From the NCBI GenBank assembly GCA_002457645.1, contig NTKH01000005.1, positions 1 to 37,037 of the forward strand: 37,037 bases of DNA, given 5' to 3'. Source of the DNA: Bacteroidetes bacterium MED-G20 (GTDB lineage Bacteria > Bacteroidota > Bacteroidia > Flavobacteriales_D > Parvicellaceae). The notes under the pieces are model-generated. The model was not told the origin of the DNA. It searched no databases and saw only the letters and a program-made list of their open reading frames with translations. The position numbers were made by a program, and so were the translations under genes. This document shows positions 8,929 through 15,756 of this stretch, one piece after another (within the stretch, counting starts at the first letter, position 1; each line of letters starts with the position of its first letter).

Positions 8929-9420
8929 CTAATTTAATTTGGAATAAGTATGAATATCTTTCTCAATAAGTAAATTTAATTTTTCTAAATTAACTGAAAT
9001 AATTTTCATTTTTGAAATTATTTTTTCTGGTATAAGTTGACCATTTTCTAGAGTTGCAATTTTTTGATCCCCATTTTGTAAAATAAGTGATGAATTTCCG
9101 TACATATCGTTAACAACAAAAATTGAATCAATTAGCGTTTTACTTTCAGGTATATTTTCAAAAAAAAGTGTAGAGTCTTGTAAATTCCATGAACCGTATA
9201 CATTATCTACGTTAAATATATTTTCGTTTTTATTTTTTTGAATTGAAAGTATATACTTTTCATCTCTCGGGACAGTTGAGGAGGTTCCATTTGAAAAGGT
9301 TACATAATCAATTTCCCATTCACCAATAATTTGTTGCTCCACAGAATGATTACACCCTGATGATAAAAATAATAGAAATATAAGAATTGTATTAATTCTC
9401 TTTTCTGTTATTAATTTCAT
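8929..9420 (-). CDS. Putative lipocalin-like lipoprotein
   Basis: Predicted lipoprotein of 163 aa. I place the start at the ATG at 9420 because MKLITEKR then begins a typical signal: charged n-region, hydrophobic stretch ILIFLLFL and a lipobox-like LSSGC with Cys23. An upstream in-frame ATG at 9459 would put a non-signal leader in front. The chosen start overlaps the 3' end of the bifunctional nuclease gene by 29 bp. The mature part begins IIGEWEIDYVTFSNG and contains GSWNLQDSTLFFEN, resembling lipocalin-like beta-barrel domains (GxW near the start). No function is known. It lies between a nuclease and a nucleoside transporter in one probable operon. Confidence 0.75.
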   Translation of the reverse strand: MKLITEKRINTILIFLLFLSSGCNHSVEQQIIGEWEIDYVTFSNGTSSTVPRDEKYILSIQKNKNENIFNVDNVYGSWNLQDSTLFFENIPESKTLIDSIFVVNDMYGNSSLILQNGDQKIATLENGQLIPEKIISKMKIISVNLEKLNLLIEKDIHTYSKLN

Positions 9421-9985
9421 CTCTAAATCTAGAAGCTGCTTCATAATCTTCATTATCAATAGAGTTTTTAAGCTGTTTCTTAAGCTCCTTTAAGGTCATT
9501 CTTTCTGTCGGATTTTTTGTAATTTCCTCCAGATTTATTTCTGGTGTAATATCTTCATTTTCGGTCAATTCCTCATCATCTAAAATAATTCCTGCAGAAT
9601 TTAAAACAAATTCATAAGTATAAATTGGTGATTCAAATCGTACTGCAAGAGCAATAGCATCGGAGGTTCTAGAGTCAATTTCTACTTCTTTGCCATTCTG
9701 TTCGCAAATTAATCTTGCAAAAAAAATTCCTTCCACTAAATTGTAAATGATCACCTCAACTAAATTAATTTTAAAATTATCAGCAAAATTTTTAAATAAA
9801 TCATGAGTCAAAGGTCTACTTGGTGTCATTTTTTCTAGTTCTATGGCAATTGCTTGAGCTTCAAATCCACCAATTATAATGGGAAGTCTCCTCTTTCCAA
9901 TAACTTCTGAAAGCACTAAAGCGTAAGCTCCCGATTGGGTTTGACTGTAGGATAACCCAGCGATATCTAACTTTATTTTCTCCAT
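9392..9985 (-). CDS. Bifunctional nuclease domain (DUF151) protein with UVR motif
   Basis: A 197-aa cytoplasmic protein. Residues 1-130 match the bifunctional nuclease (BFN/DUF151) family, with IIGGFEAQAIAIELE, TPSRPLTHDL and DSRTSDAIALAVRFESPIY as landmarks. Residues 160-195 form a UVR-type helical hairpin (LKKQLKNSIDNEDYEAASRFRDEI), the motif UvrB and UvrC use to interact. Plant and some bacterial members have been reported to have RNase/DNase activity; the family's bacterial role is otherwise unclear. It heads the minus-strand group lipoprotein-nupC-thyA-folA, fitting a nucleotide salvage or DNA-metabolism theme. Confidence 0.88.
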   Translation of the reverse strand: MEKIKLDIAGLSYSQTQSGAYALVLSEVIGKRRLPIIIGGFEAQAIAIELEKMTPSRPLTHDLFKNFADNFKINLVEVIIYNLVEGIFFARLICEQNGKEVEIDSRTSDAIALAVRFESPIYTYEFVLNSAGIILDDEELTENEDITPEINLEEITKNPTERMTLKELKKQLKNSIDNEDYEAASRFRDEINNRKEN

Positions 9986-10047
9986 AGATAGTTCAACATT
10001 AAAGTTTATAATGTCTTATTTATAAAGATAATTAAAATCTATGATTT

Positions 10048-10992
10048 TTATTGAGAAGATTTAAAATTATTGATTGCCGAAGTAAGTCTTGGTAAAACTT
10101 CAAAAGCATCTCCAATTATTCCATAATCTGCTGCTTTGAAAAAAGGAGCTTCTGGATCAGTGTTAATAACTACAATAACTTTACTCCCATTTACACCAGC
10201 AAGATGTTGAATAGCACCAGAAATACCAGCAGCAATATATAAATTAGGTCTAATTGCAACCCCAGTTTGACCAACATGTTCATGATGTGGTCTCCATCCT
10301 ATATCCGCAACTGGTCTTGAACAAGCAGTAGTTGCTCCCAAAGAATTGGCTAATTCTTCAACAATTCCCCAATTTTCAGGTCCTTTCAGTCCTCTTCCAG
10401 CAGAAACTACCAATTCTGCTTCTGGTAATGGAATTCCATCTCCAAGTGGCTTTAATTCTTTAACTTTTATTCTTGCTTCCCCTAAATCTTCATTAATTTC
10501 AGTGATCAAAGCGGTTGTTTTATTTTCCTTAGGGGGGATAGAGTTTGGTAAAATTGAAATTACCTTAATGGGTGTGTGAACACTTACAAATGCAATGGCT
10601 TTGCCAGAAAAAACATTGGTTTTAACAATAAATTCATCAGATTTTTCAGGAAATGATATGGCTCCAGATATATGACCAGCTTCTAAATTTGCAGCAACTC
10701 TTGGACCTACTGCTTTACCAGTTTGATCTTGAGATAATACGATATATTCACAATTATATTTTTTTACTGCATTAATTATAAGATTTGATAATAATTGTTC
10801 GTTTCTCTCATTAATACTTTTACAAATAAGAACATGCTCAGCTCCAAAATTTCCAGTTTCTAAAAGTAAAGAATCTGATACGTCGCCATAAGTTAATAAA
10901 GTCACATTTCCTAAGCTCTTACCATAAGTTATGGTCTCCTGAACTGCTTTAGTTAATTTATCTTTAATTTCTACAAATACTAATACTGACAT
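10048..10992 (-). CDS. etfA: Electron transfer flavoprotein subunit alpha
   Basis: Alpha subunit (314 aa) of the soluble FAD heterodimer that accepts electrons from acyl-CoA dehydrogenases and passes them to the ETF:quinone oxidoreductase. The C-terminal FAD domain is clear: SAGRGLKGPENW, ATTACSRPVADIGW, HHEHVGQTGVAIRPNLYIAAGISGAIQH in outline, then NTDPEAPFFKAADYGI. The N-terminal half is the divergent alpha/beta domain. It lies 2 bp downstream of etfB. An AtoE-like transporter elsewhere in the window would fit fatty-acid use, but that link is inference. Confidence 0.96.
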   Translation of the reverse strand: MSVLVFVEIKDKLTKAVQETITYGKSLGNVTLLTYGDVSDSLLLETGNFGAEHVLICKSINERNEQLLSNLIINAVKKYNCEYIVLSQDQTGKAVGPRVAANLEAGHISGAISFPEKSDEFIVKTNVFSGKAIAFVSVHTPIKVISILPNSIPPKENKTTALITEINEDLGEARIKVKELKPLGDGIPLPEAELVVSAGRGLKGPENWGIVEELANSLGATTACSRPVADIGWRPHHEHVGQTGVAIRPNLYIAAGISGAIQHLAGVNGSKVIVVINTDPEAPFFKAADYGIIGDAFEVLPRLTSAINNFKSSQ

Positions 10993-10994
10993 AA

Positions 10995-11735
10995 CTATAT
11001 AACTTTTGATTCATTGTGTAATAATTCTACTAGTTCCTCCATATTTTCAGGATCAACATACTTACATCCTGTCTTAGGGTTAGGTAATTCAAACTTAACA
11101 ACAGATGTTAAAGCTTTTTGTTCTACAGGTTCAATCACTTTTAAAGGTTTGGTTCTCGCTGCCATAATTCCTCTCATATTTGGAATTCTTTGCTCAGCCA
11201 TTCCCTTTGAAGCACTTAGAACAAAAGGGAAATCAACTTCCACCACTTCCAATCCACCTTGAACGTCTCTTTCAAGAACTGCTTTAGAACCTTCAGTTTC
11301 TAATTTCGAAGCTAATGAAACAAATGGCATTTCTAAAAGTGCAGATAACATAGAGCCTATTTGAGAACCATTATAGTCAATAGTTTCCTTTCCTGTCATA
11401 ATAATATCATAATCTTCGTTGGCTGCATAATCTGCAATTTGTTTAGCAACGAAATATGAATCAGTTGGATTAGCATTAATTCTTACCGCATCATTAGCTC
11501 CAATTGCTAAGGCTTTCCTTATCGTGGGGTCGTCTGATGAGTTTCCAACGGTAATTGTTGTGACAGTTCCTCCATTTGACTCGACTAACTCTAAAGCTCT
11601 TACAAGTGCATACCATTCATCATATGGATTAACTATATACTGAACACCATTTTGATCAAATTTTGAATTATTATCAACAAAGTTAATTTTACTCGTAGTA
11701 TCAGGAACTTTACTTATACATACTAATATTTTCAT
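10995..11735 (-). CDS. etfB: Electron transfer flavoprotein subunit beta
   Basis: Beta subunit (246 aa), which binds AMP and contacts the partner dehydrogenases. The N-terminus MKILVCISKVPDTTSKI, the NPYDEWYALVRALEL segment and the ETF-beta signature region around VLERDVQGGLEVVEVDFPFVLSAS are present. It is first in the etfB-etfA unit and diverges from pdhB across a 193-bp gap with a perfect palindrome about 70 bp upstream of this start. The best -7-like sequence upstream, TAACTTTA, is one base off consensus. Confidence 0.96.
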   Translation of the reverse strand: MKILVCISKVPDTTSKINFVDNNSKFDQNGVQYIVNPYDEWYALVRALELVESNGGTVTTITVGNSSDDPTIRKALAIGANDAVRINANPTDSYFVAKQIADYAANEDYDIIMTGKETIDYNGSQIGSMLSALLEMPFVSLASKLETEGSKAVLERDVQGGLEVVEVDFPFVLSASKGMAEQRIPNMRGIMAARTKPLKVIEPVEQKALTSVVKFELPNPKTGCKYVDPENMEELVELLHNESKVI

Positions 11736-11804
11736 AAAATAAATTAATATAGATTAATATTTTAAAGTTATGTAATTCTTTTAAAAAGACTTAAAATTAT
11801 TCTC

Positions 11805-11830
11805 ATTTTATTATGCATGCATAATAAAAT
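11805..11830. promoter_or_regulatory. Perfect 26-bp palindrome between etfB and pdhB, candidate operator
   Basis: Bases 11805-11817 are the exact reverse complement of 11818-11830. The core is TTATGCATGCATAA, symmetry has no spacer, and it stops at the next base on either side. It lies about 70 bp upstream of the etfB start and about 100 bp upstream of the pdhB start. The lack of a loop and of a following T-run argues against a terminator and for a site bound by a symmetric protein dimer. The regulator is unknown. Confidence 0.65.
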
Positions 11831-11906
11831 TTCATTAATGGAAAATATTTAATATATAATTTGTTAAAAAAATTAAATAATATTTAAAAAGTCTCATTTT
11901 ATGATT

Positions 11907-11914
11907 TACTTTTG
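11907..11914 (+). promoter_or_regulatory. Candidate -7 element for pdhB
   Basis: TACTTTTG matches TAnnTTTG 14 bp upstream of the pdhB ATG, implying a very short leader. No TTG is found at normal spacing, so an activator may be needed. An 11-bp sequence (TCTCATTTTAT) just upstream at 11892-11902 repeats one at 11801-11811 that overlaps the palindrome's left arm. Confidence 0.45.
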
Positions 11915-11928
11915 GCAAAATTTATACA

Positions 11929-12909
11929 ATGAGAACGGTTCAATATAGAGAAGCTCTTAGAGAGGCAATGGTGGAAGAAATGAGAAAAGACGAAACAGTT
12001 TTTTTAATGGGTGAAGAAGTTGCCGAATATAATGGTGCTTACAAGGTGTCTCAAGGAATGTTGGATGAATTTGGTCCTAAAAGAGTAATTGATACGCCTA
12101 TTGCTGAGCTTGGTTTTGCTGGAATAGCTGTTGGTGCAGCTATGAATGGTCTTAGACCAATTGTTGAATTCATGACTTGGAATTTTGCATTATTAGCCAC
12201 CGATCAAATTATTAATAGTGCAGCAAAAATGCTTCAAATGAGTGGAGGACAATACTCTTGTCCTATTGTTTTTCGAGGGGGAAATGGACCAGCAGGCCAA
12301 TTGGCTGCAACTCACTCACAGAGTTTTGAATCTTTTTATGCGCATGTTCCAGGACTTAAAGTAGTAACTCCATCTAATCCATATGACGCGAAAGGATTGT
12401 TAAAGTCCGCTATTAGAGATAATGATCCTGTCTTAATAATGGAATCTGAAAAAATGTACGGAGATAAAGGTGAAATACCCGAGGGTGAATATTTGATTCC
12501 TATTGGCAAAGCTGATATTAAGCAAAAAGGTGACCATGTTACTATAGTTTCTTTTGGTAAAATTTTAAAAGTTGTTCAGGAAGCTGCTGATGTACTAGAA
12601 AAAGATGGGATTTCGTGTGAAATAATTGATTTAAGATCAGTTCGCCCAATTGATTATGAATGTGTTGTAAATTCTGTCAAAAAAACAAACCGTTGTGTGG
12701 TTGTTGAAGAAAGCTGGCCATTAGCATCTATTTCTGGAGAAATTGCTTACCATTTACAGAGACATGCATTTGATTATTTAGATGCTCCAGTTATGAGAGT
12801 TATGCAAGCTGATACCCCATTTGCATTTTCAAAAGTTTTAATTGAAGAAGCACTTCCAAGTGTTCAAAAAATAATTGATTCAGTAAAATCCAGTCTGTAC
12901 GTTAGTTAA
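11929..12909 (+). CDS. pdhB: Pyruvate dehydrogenase E1 component subunit beta
   Basis: Beta chain (326 aa) of the ThDP-dependent E1 that decarboxylates pyruvate and acetylates the E2 lipoyl group. Landmarks are the MRTVQYREALREAMVEEM start, the ThDP-contacting MGEEVAEYNGAYKV region, DTPIAELGFAGIAVGAA, EFMTWNFALLATDQIINSAAK, and a C-terminal transketolase domain with VEESWPLASISGEIAY. The alpha subunit and E2 are not adjacent, so the complex must be encoded at more than one locus. It diverges from etfBA and converges on the alanine dehydrogenase-like gene with only 4 bp between stops. Closely related branched-chain E1 beta chains are the main alternative, but the sequence reads as PdhB. Confidence 0.93.
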   Translation: MRTVQYREALREAMVEEMRKDETVFLMGEEVAEYNGAYKVSQGMLDEFGPKRVIDTPIAELGFAGIAVGAAMNGLRPIVEFMTWNFALLATDQIINSAAKMLQMSGGQYSCPIVFRGGNGPAGQLAATHSQSFESFYAHVPGLKVVTPSNPYDAKGLLKSAIRDNDPVLIMESEKMYGDKGEIPEGEYLIPIGKADIKQKGDHVTIVSFGKILKVVQEAADVLEKDGISCEIIDLRSVRPIDYECVVNSVKKTNRCVVVEESWPLASISGEIAYHLQRHAFDYLDAPVMRVMQADTPFAFSKVLIEEALPSVQKIIDSVKSSLYVS

Positions 12910-12913
12910 ATTA

Positions 12914-14134
12914 TTAAAGAGCTGAGATTAATAAGTCAAGGTTTTTGTGCGGTAGGTCAAATGCTTCCCCCAAAATAGAGGAAGTCAGCGTTCCATTATA
13001 TATGTAAACTCCGTGTCTAAAACCTTTAGCGCTTTGAATCAACTTTTCACAACCACCACTATCAGCAATTTCAATCAATAAGGGAGAAAATATATTACTA
13101 AGACTATAACTTGCTGTTCTAGATACTCTTGAACCTATATTTGGAACGCAATAATGAATGACGTCGTGTTTAATAAATGTTGGTTTTTGATGAGTGGTAA
13201 TTTTCGATGTTTCAAAGCACCCCCCTTTATCAATACTAACATCTACAATTACAGATCCTGATTTCATTTTCTTAACCATATCTTCGCTAACTACACAAGG
13301 TGTTCTAAAAGAAGAAGCACTAATTGCGCCAATTGCTACATCGCATCTTTTTAATGCTTTCTCTAAAACTTTGGGTTGAATTACGGATGTAAATACTTTG
13401 TGTCCTATCTCATTTTGTAACCTTCTTAGCTTAAATAATGAATTATCAAATACCTTAACAGAAACTCCTAATGCTAATGCAGCACTTGCCGCAAATTGTC
13501 CAACAGTACCAGCTCCAATAATTACTAATTCTGGAGGAGAAATTCCTGCAACTCCACCTAACATTAAACCTTTTCCATTATTAGCATTACTCATTAACTC
13601 AGCAGCGATAAGAAAAGATGTTGTTCCTGCTATCTCTCCCATGGACCTGATCAATGGAAAAGAACCGTTTTCATCTTCAATATAATCCCAAGCAATTGCT
13701 GTAATTTTTTTTGACATTAATTTTTCCAAGGCATCTTTAGGTTGGACTGTCAATTGTAAAGCAGAAAATAGTATCTGCTTATATTTCATCAATGAAATTT
13801 CTTTATTATTTGGGGGACTGACTTTTAAGATAATATCTGCCTGATAAACTTCTTTTGTATCATGTATTATTTCCGCTCCTAACTCACTATAATCAGAATC
13901 CGAAAAATTAGCTTTTTGTCCTGCACCAGATTCAACAACTACCCTATGACCATTAGCAACAAGAAATCCAACAGATTCTGGAACTAAAGCTACTCTTTGT
14001 TCTTGAAGTTCAGTTTCTTTAGGGATACCAATATATAAACTTTGATTTTTTTGACCTATTTCTAACATTTCTTCCTTTGGAGAAAGAGAAGCTTGAAAAG
14101 CCAATGATTTTAACGCATCTCCGGATAAACTCAT
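12914..14134 (-). CDS. Alanine dehydrogenase / PNT-family NAD-dependent oxidoreductase
   Basis: 406-aa protein homologous to alanine dehydrogenase and the transhydrogenase alpha N-terminus. Residues 1-32 are an extension; the family start is YIGIPKETELQEQRVALVP. The Rossmann motif VIIGAGTVGQFA (GAGTVG 207-212) ends its second strand with Asp230, which fits NAD. The C-terminal half has IVDVSIDKGGCFE, in which Asp302 matches the active-site Asp of Mycobacterium Ald. However, the substrate Lys (KVKEP in mycobacterial Ald) is Ser106 here (KVSPP), and the catalytic His (FLHLA) is Gln127 (ALQLT). The reaction may therefore differ from alanine/pyruvate interconversion. It overlaps tsaE by 4 bp, at the end of the rbfA operon. 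Confidence 0.82.
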   Translation of the reverse strand: MSLSGDALKSLAFQASLSPKEEMLEIGQKNQSLYIGIPKETELQEQRVALVPESVGFLVANGHRVVVESGAGQKANFSDSDYSELGAEIIHDTKEVYQADIILKVSPPNNKEISLMKYKQILFSALQLTVQPKDALEKLMSKKITAIAWDYIEDENGSFPLIRSMGEIAGTTSFLIAAELMSNANNGKGLMLGGVAGISPPELVIIGAGTVGQFAASAALALGVSVKVFDNSLFKLRRLQNEIGHKVFTSVIQPKVLEKALKRCDVAIGAISASSFRTPCVVSEDMVKKMKSGSVIVDVSIDKGGCFETSKITTHQKPTFIKHDVIHYCVPNIGSRVSRTASYSLSNIFSPLLIEIADSGGCEKLIQSAKGFRHGVYIYNGTLTSSILGEAFDLPHKNLDLLISAL

Positions 14135-14550
14135 GTCTCAATAGTAATTTTACGTAAATTATTCTCAATATTAATATCAATCTTTACGTAATTATTTGGT
14201 AAAAAGTTATGGATTTTTTCTGGCCATTCAATAAAACAAAGATTTTTACCATATAATATTTCTAGCAATCCTATATTTTCTATTTCATTTTCATTTTCAA
14301 TTCTATAACAATCAACATGATAAATAGACTGACTTTTATTTCCTAAATAAGTGTTGATGATACTAAAAGTAGGGGAACTGGCTTCTTTAATTCCAAAAAG
14401 AGCAACTATATACTTTATCAAAGTAGTCTTTCCACTGCCCATTTCTCCATCAAACAAAAAAATACGATTATTAGAGGATAACTTATGTATTTTTTCAGCA
14501 ACCTTGGAAAGATCATTAATAGAACTAACAGAGAATGTGATGGGAGACAT
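14131..14550 (-). CDS. tsaE: tRNA threonylcarbamoyladenosine biosynthesis ATPase
   Basis: Small P-loop ATPase (139 aa) that works with TsaD and TsaB to make t6A at position 37 of ANN-decoding tRNAs. Visible motifs are Walker A GEMGSGKT (35-42), the switch-like ASSPTFSIINTY (58-69), HVDCYRIE (78-85) and FIEWPEKI (107-114), all diagnostic of TsaE. It overlaps the next gene (Ald-like) by 4 bp and shares a single base with the upstream methyltransferase gene. The rbfA-methyltransferase-tsaE neighbourhood is a translation-linked operon. Confidence 0.95.
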   Translation of the reverse strand: MSPITFSVSSINDLSKVAEKIHKLSSNNRIFLFDGEMGSGKTTLIKYIVALFGIKEASSPTFSIINTYLGNKSQSIYHVDCYRIENENEIENIGLLEILYGKNLCFIEWPEKIHNFLPNNYVKIDINIENNLRKITIET

Positions 14551-15317
14551 TATTTTGAGGCTATGTAAATAAGTTCTGAAGGATTTAGTCTCAACTTTTT
14601 ATAATCAAAATCCTTTAAAGATTCTTTAGGATCAAAAATATTTATTTTAAACCCAACTTTTTCAAGTTTTTTAGGATAATCTAAACCATATAATCTAAGA
14701 TGATCTTTTTGCCAAAAATGGATTTCTCTTTCCTTAGGATCAGTGATATTTGAATCTTCATAAGTTTCTTGATTGTTATAATCAATAGGAACTTGAAAAA
14801 TCCCCCAGCCGCCTTTCTTCATAACACGATATAACTCTTTCATACATTGATAATCATCTTCCACATGTTCTAAAACATGGTTGCAAAATATTACATCGAA
14901 AGAATTCTCTTCAAGAGGAATTTGATGCAAATCAAAATGAATATCTGCAATTGGAGATACCATATCAGCAGTCAAATAGTCGATATTTTTTTGTTTTTTA
15001 AATATTGGATAAAAACATTGCTCAGGTGCTATGTGAAGAACTTTTTGTTTATCAACTTTAAAAAAGTTACTTTTTTTAAGATACAACCACATGAGTCTAT
15101 GTCTCTCTAATGTTAAATCGTAAGGACATAATACATTTTCTCTATGAGCAGTGCTAGAACCATAAGAAAGGAATTTTCTAAAATTTTTTTCACATACAGG
15201 ACAGTGAACTTTATTTCCAGAATAAGCAAAAGGAGCAAAAAATTTAAAAATATAACTCAACCTAATTAAAAGTGGCCTTGGAAGTGAATTAAGTAAAAAT
15301 TTATATAGCTTTTTCAT
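14550..15317 (-). CDS. Class I SAM-dependent methyltransferase with N-terminal zinc-ribbon-like motif
   Basis: 255-aa protein. Residues 39-67 carry CPVC followed by CPYD, a possible metal-binding ribbon (Cys39, Cys42, Cys64). A class I methyltransferase domain follows. Motif I is unusual, VLHIAPEQ (93-100) in place of the glycine-rich loop, followed by TADM (116-119) and the SAM-domain motif FDVIFCNHVLEHVEDD (140-155), then the post-motif RVMKKGGWGIFQVP. The N-terminus has a short hydrophobic, basic stretch that might lie at the membrane. Substrate unknown. It overlaps rbfA by 4 bp and shares one base with tsaE, so an RNA- or ribosome-linked role is suggested only by position. Confidence 0.85.
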   Translation of the reverse strand: MKKLYKFLLNSLPRPLLIRLSYIFKFFAPFAYSGNKVHCPVCEKNFRKFLSYGSSTAHRENVLCPYDLTLERHRLMWLYLKKSNFFKVDKQKVLHIAPEQCFYPIFKKQKNIDYLTADMVSPIADIHFDLHQIPLEENSFDVIFCNHVLEHVEDDYQCMKELYRVMKKGGWGIFQVPIDYNNQETYEDSNITDPKEREIHFWQKDHLRLYGLDYPKKLEKVGFKINIFDPKESLKDFDYKKLRLNPSELIYIASK

Positions 15318-15646
15318 TTTAGAAGCTGGTCTATTTCTTGAGCATAATCAAAAGAATCGTCTCTGTAAAAGTGCAATTCAGGCATTTTTCTTAGTTGATT
15401 TCTTACTACCTTGCTTAATTCATGTCTAATCAATTTTGAATGATCTAGAATATTCTGAAAAGATGCATCGTTATTCTTACCACCAAAAATACTTATATAA
15501 ACTTTAGCGATAGATAAATCAGGGCTCATCCTTACAACTGTTGTAGTAATCATAGCTCCTTTGGCAATTATAATAGCATTTTGCTGGAAGAATTTTCCCA
15601 ATTCTTTTTTAATTACACTGGCTATTTTTTCTTGTCTTACACTCAT
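15314..15646 (-). CDS. rbfA: Ribosome-binding factor A
   Basis: KH-like 30S maturation factor (110 aa) needed for 16S 5'-end processing. The protein begins MSVRQEKIASVIKKELGKFF, the usual RbfA first helix, and contains MSPDLSIAKVYISIFG and LRKMPELHFYRDDSFDYA, both family hallmarks. A longer frame from an ATG at 15676 exists, but a -7 element (15655-15662) lies inside that leader, so translation should start at 15646. It is first gene of a minus-strand operon running rbfA-methyltransferase-tsaE-ald-like. Confidence 0.93.
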   Translation of the reverse strand: MSVRQEKIASVIKKELGKFFQQNAIIIAKGAMITTTVVRMSPDLSIAKVYISIFGGKNNDASFQNILDHSKLIRHELSKVVRNQLRKMPELHFYRDDSFDYAQEIDQLLK

Positions 15647-15654
15647 AGAATTTG

Positions 15655-15686
15655 CAAATTTAGAAAAAGAGATCACTTTAACACAA
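15655..15686 (-). promoter_or_regulatory. Candidate promoter of the rbfA operon
   Basis: On the minus strand, TTG (15684-15686) is separated by 21 bp from TAAATTTG (15655-15662), fitting the TTG-N17-23-TAnnTTTG form described for Flavobacterium. The predicted transcript would begin just before the ATG at 15646 and supports that start over the upstream one. Confidence 0.55.
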
Positions 15687-15734
15687 TACTATTGCATATT
15701 GATTTTTGTAGATCTATTAGTTAACTAAGTATGT

Positions 15735-15742
15735 TAACTTTG
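15735..15742 (+). promoter_or_regulatory. Candidate -7 element for the ABC exporter operon
   Basis: TAACTTTG matches TAnnTTTG 14 bp upstream of the ATG at 15757. The nearest upstream TTG (15706-15708) gives a spacer of 26 bp, longer than usual. It diverges from the rbfA promoter. Confidence 0.4.
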
Positions 15743-15756
15743 CTTTAGAAATTATA

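Noticed and set aside
13194-13685. Two plus-strand open frames opposite the alanine dehydrogenase-like gene
   Set aside because: They are antisense to a clear conserved gene, lack promoters and show no recognisable protein features.
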